A stretch of 64,000 nucleotides of DNA from Pseudorasbora parva (GCF_024679245.1 NC_090186.1:34298946-34362945); one strand, 5' to 3'. Counted from the first letter of the stretch, positions 1-13,190 are shown. The notes: a model not told the origin generated them from the letters alone. Program-made: numbers and translations.

Positions 1-735
1 TAGATTTCATTATCTTTGTTTTTTATTATCACTATCAAAGATAATGCAGTTATAAAATAACAAACATTGATTCTTTCTCAAACTGCATAAGAATGCATTG
101 ACCCTATTTGATACTAGGCTTGTTTGCATGGGACTAGGCTTGCTGCGATAGACTGTGTAACCGATGTTCAATAAAAGAATTTAGTTCAGTTAGAGAACAA
201 ACACTTTAATTAAAAACTGAACATGTCTGCTTAATACAGCATTTACGGCCGCACTGTGATTCACAGTGCGTGTCCGATGGCGCTTTTTTCGTTCATTCCT
301 ATGGAAACTCAACTTCCATGGGAATTAATTGAAAACACTTGCTTTGCTTCACACCATTATAAATGCCTGAGCGGCCATGCACATTTTACTTCCGGTTTAG
401 AATCAGCTAATTAAAAGCTCCCACTGGTGATACCGGTATTACCGGTGTTGTCACACATCAATTAAAGATAGTTTACCCAGAAATGAAATACAAATCTCAT
501 CTAGTATTCCCCAGCACCATTACTTCTGCCGAATATGGTCAAAATACCTGTGCGATCATAGATATATTTATTTAGATTCTTCATTTGACCGATTCGCACA
601 GGCACTAATGAGAAATTATCAGCCCGATAAGAAAAAGTGGCCAATATATTCAATTCGTTAAACACTGGATTATATCATTCAGATGAGACATTTCAGATGC
701 ACACTGTTTAATCGCTTGAAATATGATTGGAATCA
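1..735. other. Non-coding, no gene seen
   Basis: AT-rich sequence without a supported gene. A perfect 9-bp-stem palindrome (GCACTGTGA/TCACAGTGC) lies at 251-269. Confidence 0.5.
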
Positions 736-757
736 CACACACACACACACACACACA
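736..757. repeat. (CA)n microsatellite
   Basis: A short CA run of about 22 bases just left of the family 1 element. Confidence 0.9.
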
Positions 758-773
758 AGGAAAATGCAGTTAA

Positions 774-1528
774 AGGGTTACTTCAGCGATTAGCATATGG
801 CTTTGTATCAGTAGAAACCCTGGAGTATATTCAAATAAATGTGCTTTCCCCCCTCATATCCCCCTGAGACAAGAGATTTATGCAATTTATTTCTGGAAAA
901 GTCTGGAATGTTTGGCCAAAGGCTAAAGACTACAGCCAGCAGAGAGAGCCATTTCCGCATGTTTTGAACCCGCACATGGGGGATGGAGATCACACTCAGA
1001 GCTGAGCTCGCAGCTACAGGCACTCATTTAAACGGAGCTATGGTGAGCAATGTAAGTCTTTTAACTTCTCAAATTAATTTCTATGAAAGTTAAGCTTGCA
1101 AAGGCATGAACTGAAACGCGCCAGACTGAACTCGCGTTGTGAATGTATGCCGCGAGTGTAGTCGCGATTACCTCAGCTCTCATCACGAGAGCTCATCAGC
1201 TCATTTATCTGACTCCTGCAGTTAGTGCTCAGTGCTGTGATACTCGTGCGGTGACTCACTCATTATATTGAATAGACACGTTCAGTTTTTAATTGTAGTG
1301 TCTTCTCCAACTCAGTCATAGTAATCAAGTTGGTGGCTTTGGGAATGGCCTCACAGGGCAGCGAAGCATTCTGGGAATTGTAGTCTTTCATCCCCATGAG
1401 ACAAAAATACATTTTCTGTCTTTTCTCAGTCTAGAAGGCACCAAATTTTAAAAAATAATTCCACATTTCTACTACATTGATGACCCAGTTTAAATACAGA
1501 TTCATCTTCCCAGCGCTGAAGTACCCCT
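774..1528 (-). mobile_element. TTAA-flanked non-autonomous element, family 1
   Basis: The element is bounded by TTAA at 770-773 and 1529-1532, with inverted ends AGGGTTACTTCAGCG and CGCTGAAGTACCCCT. The body is about 755 bp and is the reverse complement of the outer element at 13191-14718. Both copies carry the same short open frame, but it resembles no known protein. The TTAA target points to piggyBac- or Kolobok-type mobilisation. Confidence 0.75.
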
Positions 1529-1532
1529 TTAA

Positions 1533-2559
1533 GTGTGACGTATAGCGTAAGTCTGTCATATAGGATACATAGTATTATAATAAGAACATTAAAATTGTGC
1601 TTGGGCCATGGCTTTTAGGGGTGAGACTTTTGTTTTTGCAATCAGGCTGTCAAAAATTAAATCATTTGGATTTAGAGTTATCAGCCAATGTGTCTTTTTC
1701 AAATATGTCGGCTTTCAAATATATCGACTTTATCAATACGATTATCATACAAAATTGTCATAACAGTGCTACCCTATAGCTTGCTTTTAAGTAAAGATTT
1801 TACAGCAAAACCTAAGGTGGATGTTTTTAGAATAATACTAAAAGGCCTTTTACCAGATGAAAGACTTGGATTGCGTACAGGAGTTTTTCCTGCAACATTT
1901 TGATCATGTTGAGAATTTTAGATGCCTTAAATTGGTGTATCAAATATTATGGAGTAGGATTTATAAGGTTAAAGTAAACATCCTAAATCAAGGCATATAA
2001 ACCATGAATGTCAAACAATATGCTCCCACCCTACAGGTCTCATATATTCCTTGTTTCCAGACAGCCTCGTGATTAACATTTAAAAAATGTAGTTTTGCAT
2101 ATTTTGTGTATTCCTTGAATCGTGTCAGATTTCTACGATTAACTTTGGTTATATTTGTGCTGTGGGAAGCTCACGAATCTTTAAAAAATATTGAATTAAT
2201 TGGCACGTCTTCAAAGCATGAGTCACGACTGTTGCTTCAGCCTCACACTGTGTTCAGATTTTCAGGCAGTCGTATACATTTTCTCTCTACTCTGTATTGC
2301 TATGGGGAGGTAGACAGCAACAGTGACTCCACGGCTTCTCATGGAGCAAACCATTGATGGACGAAGGGGGACGGGTGCGTGCAGTCAGGCATGGGATTTG
2401 TCCGTTTTTTAAACTTACTCACTCCGCCACTGGTCTCCTCTAAGAGGGTCTCTCCCCTCTCCTGTTGAACTGTGCCTAATTATCTCACTTTTATGAGACA
2501 TTTTTTCTCTTTTCGTCTGGCGTGAGTGCTGATAAGAGTGTGTAAACGATACTTTTCAT
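1533..2559. other. Non-coding, no gene seen
   Basis: Open frames here are short and carry no recognisable motif. No repeat ends were identified. Confidence 0.45.
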
Positions 2560-3010
2560 CACCTCTCCCTCTGTTTATGGTGGTCTGTCCCTCTCCCTCA
2601 GTGACATACGTTGCTGCTCTGTCTGCGCGCGAAGTGATTAGTGTAGCTCTCGACGAGAAGGAGCCCTGTATCCTGGGAAATGGCGAGATACGCGGCCGTA
2701 GTTCGTGCTGACAGAGGGGTTAGCGCGACTGTCGTGGACCGTTCTCTAACCGGACAGGCTGTGTTGGCCAACTTCATAAGTGACAGCTGAGCCCTGCCTT
2801 AGGTGCGTGAGTGAGCGAGAAAAGGAGAGAGCAAAAGGGAAAATCCCTCCCACGGTTTTTTCTCCCATAAGCAGGTTGTTTACCTTTAGGCATACTGTGT
2901 GTGCGTGCGGCACATATGCGCGGGGGAGTGTGCGCGCAGAGCATGTGAGGGAACTGCAGGCCTCCCAGGGCTTTCGTAGTTTGTTTGTCTGCTCAGGGAA
3001 GTGTGAGGAG
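2560..3010 (+). promoter_or_regulatory. CpG-rich block, possible ncoa1 promoter and 5' non-coding exon
   Basis: This block is much richer in CG dinucleotides than its surroundings (for example GCGCGCGAAG near 2625 and GCGGCCG near 2690). AG|GTGCGTGAG at 2801-2809 could be a splice donor ending a non-coding first exon. No reading frame here looks conserved. The link to ncoa1, 15.5 kb downstream, is inference from orientation and the need for a 5' UTR exon. Confidence 0.3.
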
Positions 3011-3113
3011 AATTTACACATTAACATGAAGAGTGAGCGACCAAAGTGAGCACAGATTAAAATGGTTGTTGTGGCTGTAGCTAGAATGTTTGTGAGGACT
3101 TTTTTTTGTACTT

Positions 3114-4667
3114 CAGGGAGTGCAGAATTATTAAGCAAGTTGTATTTTTGAGGATTAATTTTATTATTGAACAACAACCATGTTCTCAATGAACACAAAA
3201 AACTCATTAATATCAAAGCTGAATATTTTTGGAAGTTTTAGTTTTTAGTTTTAGCTATTTTAGGGGGATATCTGTGTGTGCAGGTGACTATTACTGTGCA
3301 TAATTATTAGGCAACTTAACAAAAAACAAATTTGTACCCATTTCAATTATTTATTTTTACCAGTGAAACCAATATAACATCTCAACATTCACAAATATAC
3401 ATTTCTGACATTCAAAAACCAAACAAAAACAAATCAGTGATCAATATAGCCACCTTTCTTTGCAAGGACACTCAAAAGCCTGCCATCCATGGATTCTGTC
3501 AGTGTTTTGATCTGTTCACCATCAACATTGCGTGCAGCAGAAACCACAGCCTCCCAGACACTGTTCAGAGAGGTGTACTGTTTTCCCTTCTTGTAAATCG
3601 CACATTTGATGATGGACCACAGGTTCTCAATGGGGTTCAGATCAGGTGAACAAAGAGGCCATATCATTAGATTTTCTTCTTTTATACCCTTTCCAGCCAG
3701 CCACGCTGTGGAGTACTTGGACGTGTGTGATGGAGCATTGTCCTGCATGAAAATCATGTTTTTCTTGAAGGATGCAGACTTCTTCCTGTACCACTGCTTG
3801 AAGAAGGTGTCTTCCAGAAACTGGCAGTAGGACTGGGAGTTGAGCTTGACTCCATCCTCAACCCGAAAAGGCCCCACAAGCTCATCTTTGATGATACCAG
3901 CCCAAACCAGTACTCCACCTCCACCTTGCTTGCGTCTGAGTCGCACTGGAGCTCTCTGCCCTTTACCAATCCAGCCACGGGCCCATCCATCTGGCCCATC
4001 AAGACTCATCAGACTTCATCAGTCCATAAAACCTTAGAAAAATCAGTCTTGAGATATTTCTTGGCCCAGTCTTGACGTTTCAGCTTGTGTGTCTTGTTCA
4101 GTGGTGGTCGACTTTCTGCCTTTCTTACCTTGGCCATGTCTCTGAGTATTGCACACCTTGTGCTTTTGGGCACTCCAGTGATGTTGCAGCTCTGAAATAT
4201 GGCCAAACTGGTGGCAAGTGGCATCTTGGCAGCTGCACGCTTGACTTTTCTCAGTTCACGGGCAGTAATTTTGCGCCTTGGTTTTTCCACACGCTTCTTG
4301 CGACCCTGTTGACTATTTTGAATGAAACGCTTGATTGTTCGATGATCACGCTTTAGAAGCTTGGCTATTTTAAGACTGCTGCATCCCTCTGCAATATATC
4401 TCACTATTTTTGACTTTTCTGAGCCTGTCCAGTCCTTCTTTTGACCCATTTTGTCAAAGGAAAGGAAGTTGCCTAATAATTATGCACACCTGATATAGGG
4501 TGTTGATGTCATTAGACCACACCCCTTCTCATTACAGAGATGCACATCACCTAATATGCTTAATTGATAGTAGGCTTTCCAGCCTATACAGCTTGGAGTA
4601 AGACAACATGCATAACAAGGATGATGTGGTCAAAATACTCATTTGCCTAATAATTCTGCACTCCCTG
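3114..4667 (-). mobile_element. Tc1-like transposon with doubled terminal repeats
   Basis: The outer ends read CAGGGAGTGCAGAATTATTA and its inverse. A second copy of the core (GCATAATTATTAGGCAA) lies inside each end, about 175 bp from the first, the IR/DR layout known from Sleeping Beauty-type elements. Flanking TA dinucleotides lie three bases outside on both sides, so the exact tips are uncertain. The minus strand carries a split transposase. Total length is about 1.55 kb. Confidence 0.85.
3434..4449 (-). pseudogene. Tc1-like DDE transposase, interrupted
   Basis: The N-terminal part (4449-4009) starts MGQKKDWTGSEKSKIV with a paired-type helix-turn-helix and reaches KVLWTDEV, the first catalytic Asp region. 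A stop follows at once. The C-terminal part (4009-3434) is in another frame and carries MQDNAPSHTS and [11 protein letters not shown], the second Asp and the Glu of the DD34E triad. A small indel around 4009 is the break, so the copy cannot make a full transposase. Confidence 0.85.
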
Positions 4668-5145
4668 TGGTAGGAAAGGGTGAGATCCTACACTTTCATG
4701 TTCTTCACGTTGTGTTCATTAGGATATTTCATCAGTGTTAAATAGGATAAGATTTGCGTCAAATTAGGGTTAAATAGTTTGCTTTTCAGGGGTTTTCCTG
4801 GGTCAAAAATAGTCTTTGGTAATGGCAGACGAAGCCGGTACTGACAATGAATCTAAAATAAATGAAAAGAAAAGAAAGTTTGTAATATTAACGTATACCG
4901 ATTATTAATGGAGTAAAATAATCACTGTCACTATACATCATAAAACAAAGTGCTTAGAACAGTTTTATATTTAAAAATCTATATATGCATATATAAAAAG
5001 ATACTGATATATAAAACTGTTAACACTTCTTATTGCTTTAAATAAAACAGGGAGCTGACCTCGCTGTGAATATTGTGGAGAGTGGGGAGCCTAGGAGTCC
5101 AAGAGATTAAGAACCACTGCATTGGAGTAAACTAAACACACACAC

Positions 5146-5836
5146 CACTTTTCCACCAGCATGAACCGGGTGCTAGTTCAGAGCTATTGACGGTTCGGGG
5201 TTGGTTCGACTGACAAGCCTTCAAAGAAGCGGTTTGCCTTTCCACGTGCTAGATGGCCACAACAAAGCCAGGTCTTGGTCACTGTATACGTATCATCTTT
5301 CCCAGCAACACTAGGGTGGCAGCGGCAAACACAAACACACCAGAATTGTTTTGAGATAAGGAGTTGTATACTCTCCAACCGTTCTTGCAGTACATTGATG
5401 TCATACATCGATCGGCCTGTGCAGCGCAGATGGATCTCGAACAAGCCTTCCATTTGGTTCCACAATGGTAGACGTTGCGTTGCTATTGATACGCATGGCT
5501 TTGCGAACTTATATCTACATTCCAACACGGCGAATCCAACGTGTTCGTGCAGCTCTCAGTAAAAGATGGAGATTACGATTCAGCTGCTATTAGCTCGATT
5601 AGCTGCTATTTCAAAAATGCCGGTCACAAGTTTGTGTTCGTCTTGTTGGTCACGGTAACCCTGTCCCTAGCACCTGACTCAAGTGTTCTTCCTTCTAGAC
5701 CAGTATTGTTTTGGTGCTACTTAAGAACCACTTTTCCTGGTTAAGAGCTGGTGCTTCGGGTGTCAAAAGACAGAACTGATTTTAAACTAGGCTCTGGCTC
5801 TGAACCAGCACTCAAAATGCCTTGGTGGAAATAGGG
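5146..5836. mobile_element. Non-autonomous DNA element with imperfect inverted ends
   Basis: The left end reads CTTTTCCACCAGCATG and then GTGCTAGTTCAGAGC. The right end is the imperfect inverse: GCTCTGAACCAGCACT and then TTGGTGGAAATAG. The body of about 690 bp has no recognisable protein. This is a hAT-like terminal style, but I could not identify a clean target duplication. Confidence 0.55.
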
Positions 5837-8800
5837 TAAACAGCTGTGCAGCATACCTGGACACTTGGGGTCTATTTTGTGATGTTGTAAAACAAATCTG
5901 CTGGACTAGTCAACAACATTGGCAGTGAAGTTCAACTGGTCATCAAACATTAACCCCAAGTTTCTTATTTATTTTTGTGTCATTGAACCTTAAAAGTTGC
6001 GATTCTTCTTCAAGGCAGAGATGTCTGAAATACAGTCATAGATGCAAGTCGTGATCATGGTGTTGTCAGGCTGGAACGATGGATAGTCTTGCACAGCATC
6101 TGCAGTGATAGAACAAACTCTATGCCTTTATGATTAAGTCCAACGACTGATCAAAAACGGGCTAAGTACTGAGCCTTGAGGCACCCCACACATATTTACC
6201 GAATGCATTCATGTACTTACAAAAAACTGTGCAGTGAGACATCAAAACTCAGAAATCTGATGACTAGGCAACAGCCGTCAGGTTGCCCTGAAGACAGCAT
6301 CCAAAGTGCTCATACTCACAGAGGACCTCCCATAACCAGGCCAGCAGTCAGTGAGCACAGGTAGCCGATTGGCGCCAGGGAAAATTCACACCCTTGATAT
6401 AAAGAGAGAGAGAGAGACACATGCACACAAGTACACACATGTTTGTCAGCCTGGTGAAGCTAAATTACACCCGGTTTACCTGGTTTTTATTAATGTTTAA
6501 TGTGTAATAGAACTGTGTGTTGGTTATTTCAGGTAACATAGCATTACCTGTTTTGTGTGTGTGTTTGTGTGTGGGTGTGTGTGTGTGTTTGAGTTTTGTA
6601 CATATATGCTGGTACTGATAAATTAATAGACCTTCACGTTTATTAGGGTAAATTCAATAATCGGTGGCATCATACTTATGATGAAGTCTTATTATGATTC
6701 TACTAACAGGGAATGCAAATATTTTGCATGTGTAGGAAAAAAAGGAAACAAAAAAGTGTAAAGTTTATTTAGACATCAAAGTCACATTATGGTAGCGCTT
6801 GAAAATTAAGGGTCTTTTTGCCTTTTGGCAGAAAAAGATACAGTGTCGCTCTCTCTTATCCACTGCTTTCAGAGATTTAATTATAGCTCCATTAAATAGC
6901 CCCACAACTTATTAACAGATATAAGATTAAAGCATCAGCTTACATGCAAACTTTCTCAACCAAAGACTAATGACTAAGAGTTTATAAACAGGATCAAGCT
7001 GACCTATAGACAAGATTTATGATTCTTTCGTCAAGTGCTTTCATACAGCTTTGCCGTTAAAGCATTATATCCACTGCATTTGGTGAGGGAATTTGAAATC
7101 TGATTGGACGTTGCCAAATATTTCTTATCTAGCAAGAAATATGAGCTTCAGAAAACAGCAGACGGTAAGAAAAGACTAACTTCTTGGTTGAAAGACAAAT
7201 GTGTCTTGTGTAAAAAATAATAATTCTTAAACTACTGTGCAGAGTAAAAAAAAAATATGTTAATGTGACTAGACAGGCAATGATTAAATAGAAATATCGA
7301 TCTTCTGGAAGATTGGGGCACAAAAATGGTGTGCTGTTAATGATGATTTGATTTTCATTATCTTATTGTGAAAAATGTGCTGTAAACTGTCCAAAACATG
7401 TTTCAGTTATTGAAGGTAAATATCGGTGTCCCGTGTTTAAGGTTCTGCAAATGTTTTGTACAAGTCACGCAAACATTTCTTTTGAAATTAGCTTCAGCTG
7501 ATGCTGTTAACTCGTGCAACATGAGCAGTGTGACTGGTTGTTCTCAAGTCTAAGCACAGGTATCTTCATTACCCAGTGGGTTGGTTTTACTCAACCCTTA
7601 ACGGAGCAGGGCTGAACACTGAGCACATTTGGGCTGGCAAGCTGTTGATAATTACAGTAAGGGCTGCATATGCACGGAAGTCATTATGTCCTGGTGGATT
7701 TTCTTTTTGGATCAAGCCTTATTTCTGAACAATTTTGCACGTTCACATGCATGGTCATGATTCGCCTTCTCCGGAGCAATGAAGTGAAAGCTTAGGGGCC
7801 TCAAAATTTGGGGTAGTAAGCTCGAAGGTTCCCTTAACTCCCTCCGAATCTTCTTAAAGAATTCTCAAATGTGTGAATTAGGGATTTATAATGTTATAGA
7901 TTGTTAATCTTTTAAGTGCAGGTTTTATTTTCAGTGGATCTTTCAGCAGTGATTACCATTTTGAAATGCTGCTAAAGCTCGTGATACAAAAAATTGCTTG
8001 CTCTCTCTCCTAAAAAGGCTGTTCAAGTGTGTACATTTTAAACCCAGGCTAAATTCTGTGAATTGTTTATTTTTATTTTTTCAATTTAAATGGGCCTGTT
8101 TAAGGTGAATTTGCTGGAAATGGAGCTGCCAGGGATTAGGGGCCGCTGGAGGTTTTCAACAGAGCCACAATAGCAGCCTGTTCAGGCCTTGCAGATCAAA
8201 GCGGACTATGCCTGAGGAGCCAGGCGCTGGTCTGGGTGGCGGCCTCCCCGAGTGGAGAAACCGAACATAAGATGTGGTGAATGATCCTCTTCAAACTGAA
8301 GGGATTGACAAAGCTCAAGATTACTGATAGAGCAGGAATTACTTTGGAAGTTTGGAGTTCAGTCTCAGTTGGCTGTCCGAGGTGAGCAATTTAAGTCATA
8401 CTGTTGAGGCACCAAATTATGGGGTGGTGTTACCTAGTGGGTAAACATGATAACTGAAATGAATTGATAACCAAAAGGGTGGTAGGTTTGTTGAGCTATA
8501 GAGAGACTTGAGCTAAAACCTAAAGCTCAAGATGCTCTTGGGAAAATTGATCTGGTTCTATCATGTGAAAATTAAAATGTTTTATAAATATTCTATCCAT
8601 CAGTTTCTTTAGTTTGCATTTCTTTAAACTTGAGGCGTTCATTTGATTGAACATCACAACTTGACATCGTTTATCTAGTGGGATCTGTTCTATCAGATGA
8701 GATCTAGTGTGATTTTGCCATTTAAAAGGGGTGCCTAATGCTATTTCATACATTCTGACTTATTTACACTGTTAAAGAGTTGGATTCTCATGCTAAAAAT

Positions 8801-10063
8801 GGGCAAAATAAAAACAAATGCTAAATACACTCCTTTAGGATTCGAACAAGTTCCTTGTACGTTCCTTCGGAATTCCTTGTATGGGCACTTCTATAGGGCG
8901 AGACACTCCCGGATGAGCATGTGTGCACATCAACCAGAGCGAGAGCAAGAGCGCGCCCATTAATGAGCTTCGTTCGGGTTACGGAAGCCATTGGCAGCGC
9001 TGTCATTTTGTTTTTAGACCACGAAATCAACAATGTCACTAAAGAAGCATGTTCAGCTTCCCAAATAAGCCAGTGTTAAGGAAACAGTGGATGAAGTTTG
9101 TTTTTCCAGGGCAGCATCGAAGTAAACTTGTCTGTGTTTTGTTGGCGATCGGCCATCTAATTGCATATAAGTGCATATAATGTGAACAATAATTGTGCAT
9201 CGAAAGTTATCCAGGGATAATGCAATGGTGTGTGTGTTTGTGACTTTTAGCGCCGCCCACTCCATGCCTTCACAAGTTCGACTGTTTTCAAAAGAAATCG
9301 TTACAGGGTATCTGTCTATTATAAATATGATCAAACTAAAGACTCTTTTGAGATATGAAGGATGCAATACTATCTGTAAGTACTAAAGATTAATATGAGA
9401 TTGGCAGAAACTGTGTTATGTACCCTTTAAGTGCTATTCACCAGGGTACAGCCACAGACAGGCATTTTTATCCTCTGTATTGGAGTGTGTTCTTGATTTT
9501 CATCATCCTTAAAGTCCTACCAGCAGGAATAACAAGCTTTCTATCCAAACGTTATATACACCTGATATTAGTAGCTACAGGAACTGTAAAGTCTTTTGTT
9601 ATTAATGTGTTGCTTCTGAATACCCTTCATGGTATGTTGTGCAGTGGTATGCTTGTGTGTATCACTATCACAAAATGCTGCATATTCCTTTATGTGAAGC
9701 TTGGAAGTGTCCTGTTTCTATGGTAACATTCTGCAGCTGAGGACACCTGATTCTTTTAGGGAACACTGTGCGTTTGCGTGAGGTGGATGAAGTACCTAAA
9801 AGCCAAACTTGAGTAAAAGTACAGATATCTAAACAGAAATTACTAAAATGGTCCAATCGGCTATTAAAAATCATGTTCGGTGTATCACTATTAGTATGGC
9901 AGAACAGCATCAAGAACATCTTTCTATATGAAAAGAACAGCATCAAGTTTATGTTCAGTTTTAGTTTCTTTCATTTAAAAATTAAATGAAAAATGGGTAA
10001 ATGTTAAGGTGCCCACCACCCCCTTTTTTTTAGTTAACAGTAAAAAAAAAAAAAGTTTACAAT
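5837..10063. other. Non-coding stretch, nothing firmly identified
   Basis: AT-rich sequence with a few short (TG)n/(GA)n runs near 6400-6600. The block 8821-9430 is more GC- and CG-rich and may be an unrecognised repeat. No protein motif was seen. Confidence 0.4.
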
Positions 10064-10378
10064 TTAAAGGTGCCCTAGAATGATTTGAAACAATGTGTTA
10101 AATTGTTCTCTGATATCTACATAGAGGGTATTTGGCTTATTTGAGGGGAAAAATTGTCCAGACACAGTTTTACAGGTCCATTTACAACCCTATAAATTGT
10201 CCCTAGGATGTAATGCTCTGTTTTTGCCTTATTTGGAAGGGTCATGAATATTAATGTTGAGCTCTGCTCTGATTGGCTTATTTCAGCAGCTCACAGCAGT
10301 TCAGTAAAGCGGCTCGTGAGTCCTGACCGTCCTGACACAACACAGACCGACTAAATTAAACTTTAAGCAAAACATCTC

Positions 10379-10488
10379 AAAATGGAGATTGATAAAATGT
10401 AGCCTACTTGTTTATTTGGTGTTTTCACTTCATCAGCTGCAGTTCGTGCAGTTGCCAGATTTCAGTAATTAAATCCCCCAGACAGAGC
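10379..10488 (+). repeat. Direct repeat, left copy, flanking a chimeric insert
   Basis: The copy opens AAAATGGAGATTGATAAAAT, runs through CTTCATCAGCTGCAG and ends AGACAGAGCT. It recurs almost unchanged at about 11057-11161, on the other side of the insert. Confidence 0.75.
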
Positions 10489-11056
10489 TGAAGGGGTACT
10501 TCAGCACTGGGAAGATAAATCTGTATTTAAAATGGGTCATTAATGTAGTAGAAATGTGAAAATCTTTTTGAATTTGGTGCCTTCTAGACCGAGAAAAGAC
10601 AGAAAATCTATTTCTGTCTCATGGGGATGAAAGACTACAATTCCCAGAATGCTTCGCTGCCCTGTGAGGCCATTCCCAAAGCCACCAACTTGATTACTGT
10701 GACTGAGTTGGAGAAGACACTACAATTAAAAACTGAACGTGTCTGTTCAATGTAATGAGTGAGTCACCACGCTTGGGGCTGGGTTGAAACAATCGATTCA
10801 CCAATTCTGAATCGATTTTTATATTAATTTCTAAAGATCGATCCGTAACTCAGAGGATCGATTTAATAATAGGCCTACATTTTCCCTGTGAATTTTAATT
10901 TGTCGCGTCATTGAATTCACGCATGTGCGCGAGGTGGAAGTACATTAAAACAACAAACATGGCAGCTTTGAAAACTCCAGAACCGCCGCGGACAGAGAAT
11001 ACTAGAGTAGGTAAACAAACTCAAGCCGAAGTTCTCGTCACTATACCGCCTCCGCC

Positions 11057-11161
11057 AAAATGGAGATTGATAAAATGTAGCCTACTTGTTTATTTGGTGT
11101 TTTCACTTCATCAGCTGCAGTTCGTCCAGTTGCCAGTAATTAAATCCCCCAAACAGAGCTT
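11057..11161 (+). repeat. Direct repeat, right copy
   Basis: This matches 10379-10488 with a few substitutions and a small internal deletion (ATTTC missing after TTGCCAG). Confidence 0.75.
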
Positions 11162-12168
11162 TTCTGTGAAAAGAAACCCATATATACTCTGGTTTTTACC
11201 TAAACATGTCCAATCTGGCAACCATATACACGCAAGCTCTCTCTCGCGCACGGACAATCTGAATACACCAATAAACAAGTAAGCTGCATTTTATCAATCT
11301 CCATTTGCGATGTTCTGCTTAATGTGTGTCATTCAGCCTACATTTTAGACTTGTCTTTTTTCGGCAATGATATTGCATGTTTATATAACGTTAGTCACAA
11401 TGTAGGCTAACGTTACGCAGTGACTGTGATGTAGCCTAATCTGAAATACAAATAGACAAAAACATCATAGGAAACATCATACTTCAGTTCTCAAAAATAT
11501 AAATATATAACTTATATTTTTACAAAATGAATAGCCTTGTCAAATGACTGTCGTTTTAACTTATATGGTGGAAAAGGTGACGTTTGCTAGAAGGATCGAG
11601 TGAACGATCTAAGCAACGTATCTATGGTTGTATTTTGTATTACAAAATAATATTACCCTTTGTCATTAGACACACTATTTAGTTTGGGCCGAACAAATGA
11701 ACGATCTTGAATGAACTTGTTGTGGTATCGGATTATAATAAACCTCAACCATGACTGTTGACACTTTTTATCTGTGGGAAGGATATGTAAAGTCCTCAGG
11801 TTTCCTGAACAGCCTGGAACATGAAGTGTGTCCATGCGAGCAACTTGTTTTGATGATTCGCTCCATTTCCGCCTGACAATGAACATGTTTGGACAGATGC
11901 AAATGTTTGGGGCCTGCATATAAATGATCCCCAATGCTTGCGTCACGGTTGGCGTTATTTTGAGAAGCACTTTTTTTCAGTGGAGTTTTGGATTCATGAG
12001 ATTTACATAAGAAGTGGGCAATGGTGTTTCAGACTCACAGTATGTGATGTCCATGTACTGAACTCTTATTATTTCACCATGGCAAGGTTAATTCAATTTT
12101 TCATTCTAGGGCACCTTTAAAGATTTGAACTACTGTTTAATTTGAATGTGGGAAGACTCCATGATTGT

Positions 12169-12937
12169 TTATCTCATCTGAAGATTTTTCAGAATTAAAA
12201 TTGTGCTAAAATAGACTTTTAAGTGCATAGTCTGGCAAATAGCACATTCAAACAAGCATGCAAATGATTTGTTTTTTGTCTTCCAAATATCTTGCATCTC
12301 TGCATAATGCAGTCTCGCTGTTCTTGGGCTGAATACAAGTCCTGCGATGCTAAATGGCCTTTCACAGGCCGCTGAGGCAGGTAGAGCTGTGTTCCACTTC
12401 ACAGACAGCTTGCACACAGCTGGGAAGGATTTCAACAAGTCCATTGTGATCCTTCCTAGATAAGATTAATACACTTTCATGTCATGACCTCAATCTAAGT
12501 TTGTTTTAATTTGAGGTTTAAAATATTGATTCATGTACTATCCATGCATCGATAAGTGATTTGTAAATTTGCCAACATTACAAAATGTACCCATACACTT
12601 ATTTTTCACTATTGTCATGTAGTCTCATTCTGATTGCGGTGTCATCCTTTGTCCAAGTTGTTTTCAATTTTGGAAGAAACACAGCTGCAGTTAACTCAAG
12701 GTCACCCTAACAAAAAATGCTTTATTCCCACCTGTAAAGCATTCACTCAGAGACTTGCTCTACTTCAATGGCAACTTGACCTGGTCACGTTTGACGGTCA
12801 ACACGTTGATTGTTGGAAGTAGTCACCCCATCTGGGCATTTGCTTCTGCTTGCAAGATGTTGGTTGCCTGGGTGACTGGGCTCATGGCAGCAGCATACTC
12901 TGTGAGGAATGCAAGTTCATCTGGATTAAACCTGTAA
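12169..12937 (-). pseudogene. hAT transposase remnant
   Basis: The minus strand at 12444-12169 encodes LPASAACERPFSIAGLVFSP, the hAT C-terminal dimerisation motif (ALPASAACERxFS). Further upstream on the same strand, 12930-12830 encodes NPDELAFLTEYAAAMSPVTQ and ATNILQAEAN, another recognisable hAT transposase segment, which then meets a stop. The two pieces are separated by stops and frameshifts, so it is a dead copy. Confidence 0.75.
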
Positions 12938-13190
12938 AACAACAACACTGTTTTATAACCCTATAGAAATATTCATCTGATACAACAAAAAAATGGACTG
13001 ATGATAAGTGGAAGTTGAGATAGTGTTAGTGCTCAGGAAAAGGTTGGGAAGCACATTGACAGCAGTCTTTCCATGGCCTTGAACAAGTATTTCCACCTAA
13101 TAGCATTCAGTGAATTTAAGCTTGTGTGTCCAATTTGACATTTTTTCTTTTTAAGGGGATGATCACTCTGAATGTGTTTTTGCTCTTTAA

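Larger units (their letters stand above)
10068..12116. mobile_element. TTAA-flanked element, family 2, with internal chimeric insertion
   Basis: The ends are TTAA|AGGTGCCCTAGAATG and CATTCTAGGGCACCT|TTAA. Inside, a fragment of the family 1 element plus part of a hAT element (about 10490-11056) is flanked by a direct repeat of about 105 bp (10379-10488 and about 11057-11161). No intact gene was seen. Confidence 0.7.

Noticed and set aside
808..1023. A conserved short frame (MPVAASSALS...) shared with 14431-14661
   Set aside because: Conservation reflects two copies of the same transposon; no sign of selection can be inferred from two copies.
2746..3216. A 156-codon minus-strand frame
   Set aside because: No domain, low-complexity Ser/Leu content, and its upstream part (above 3114) overlaps the left terminal repeat of the Tc1 element.
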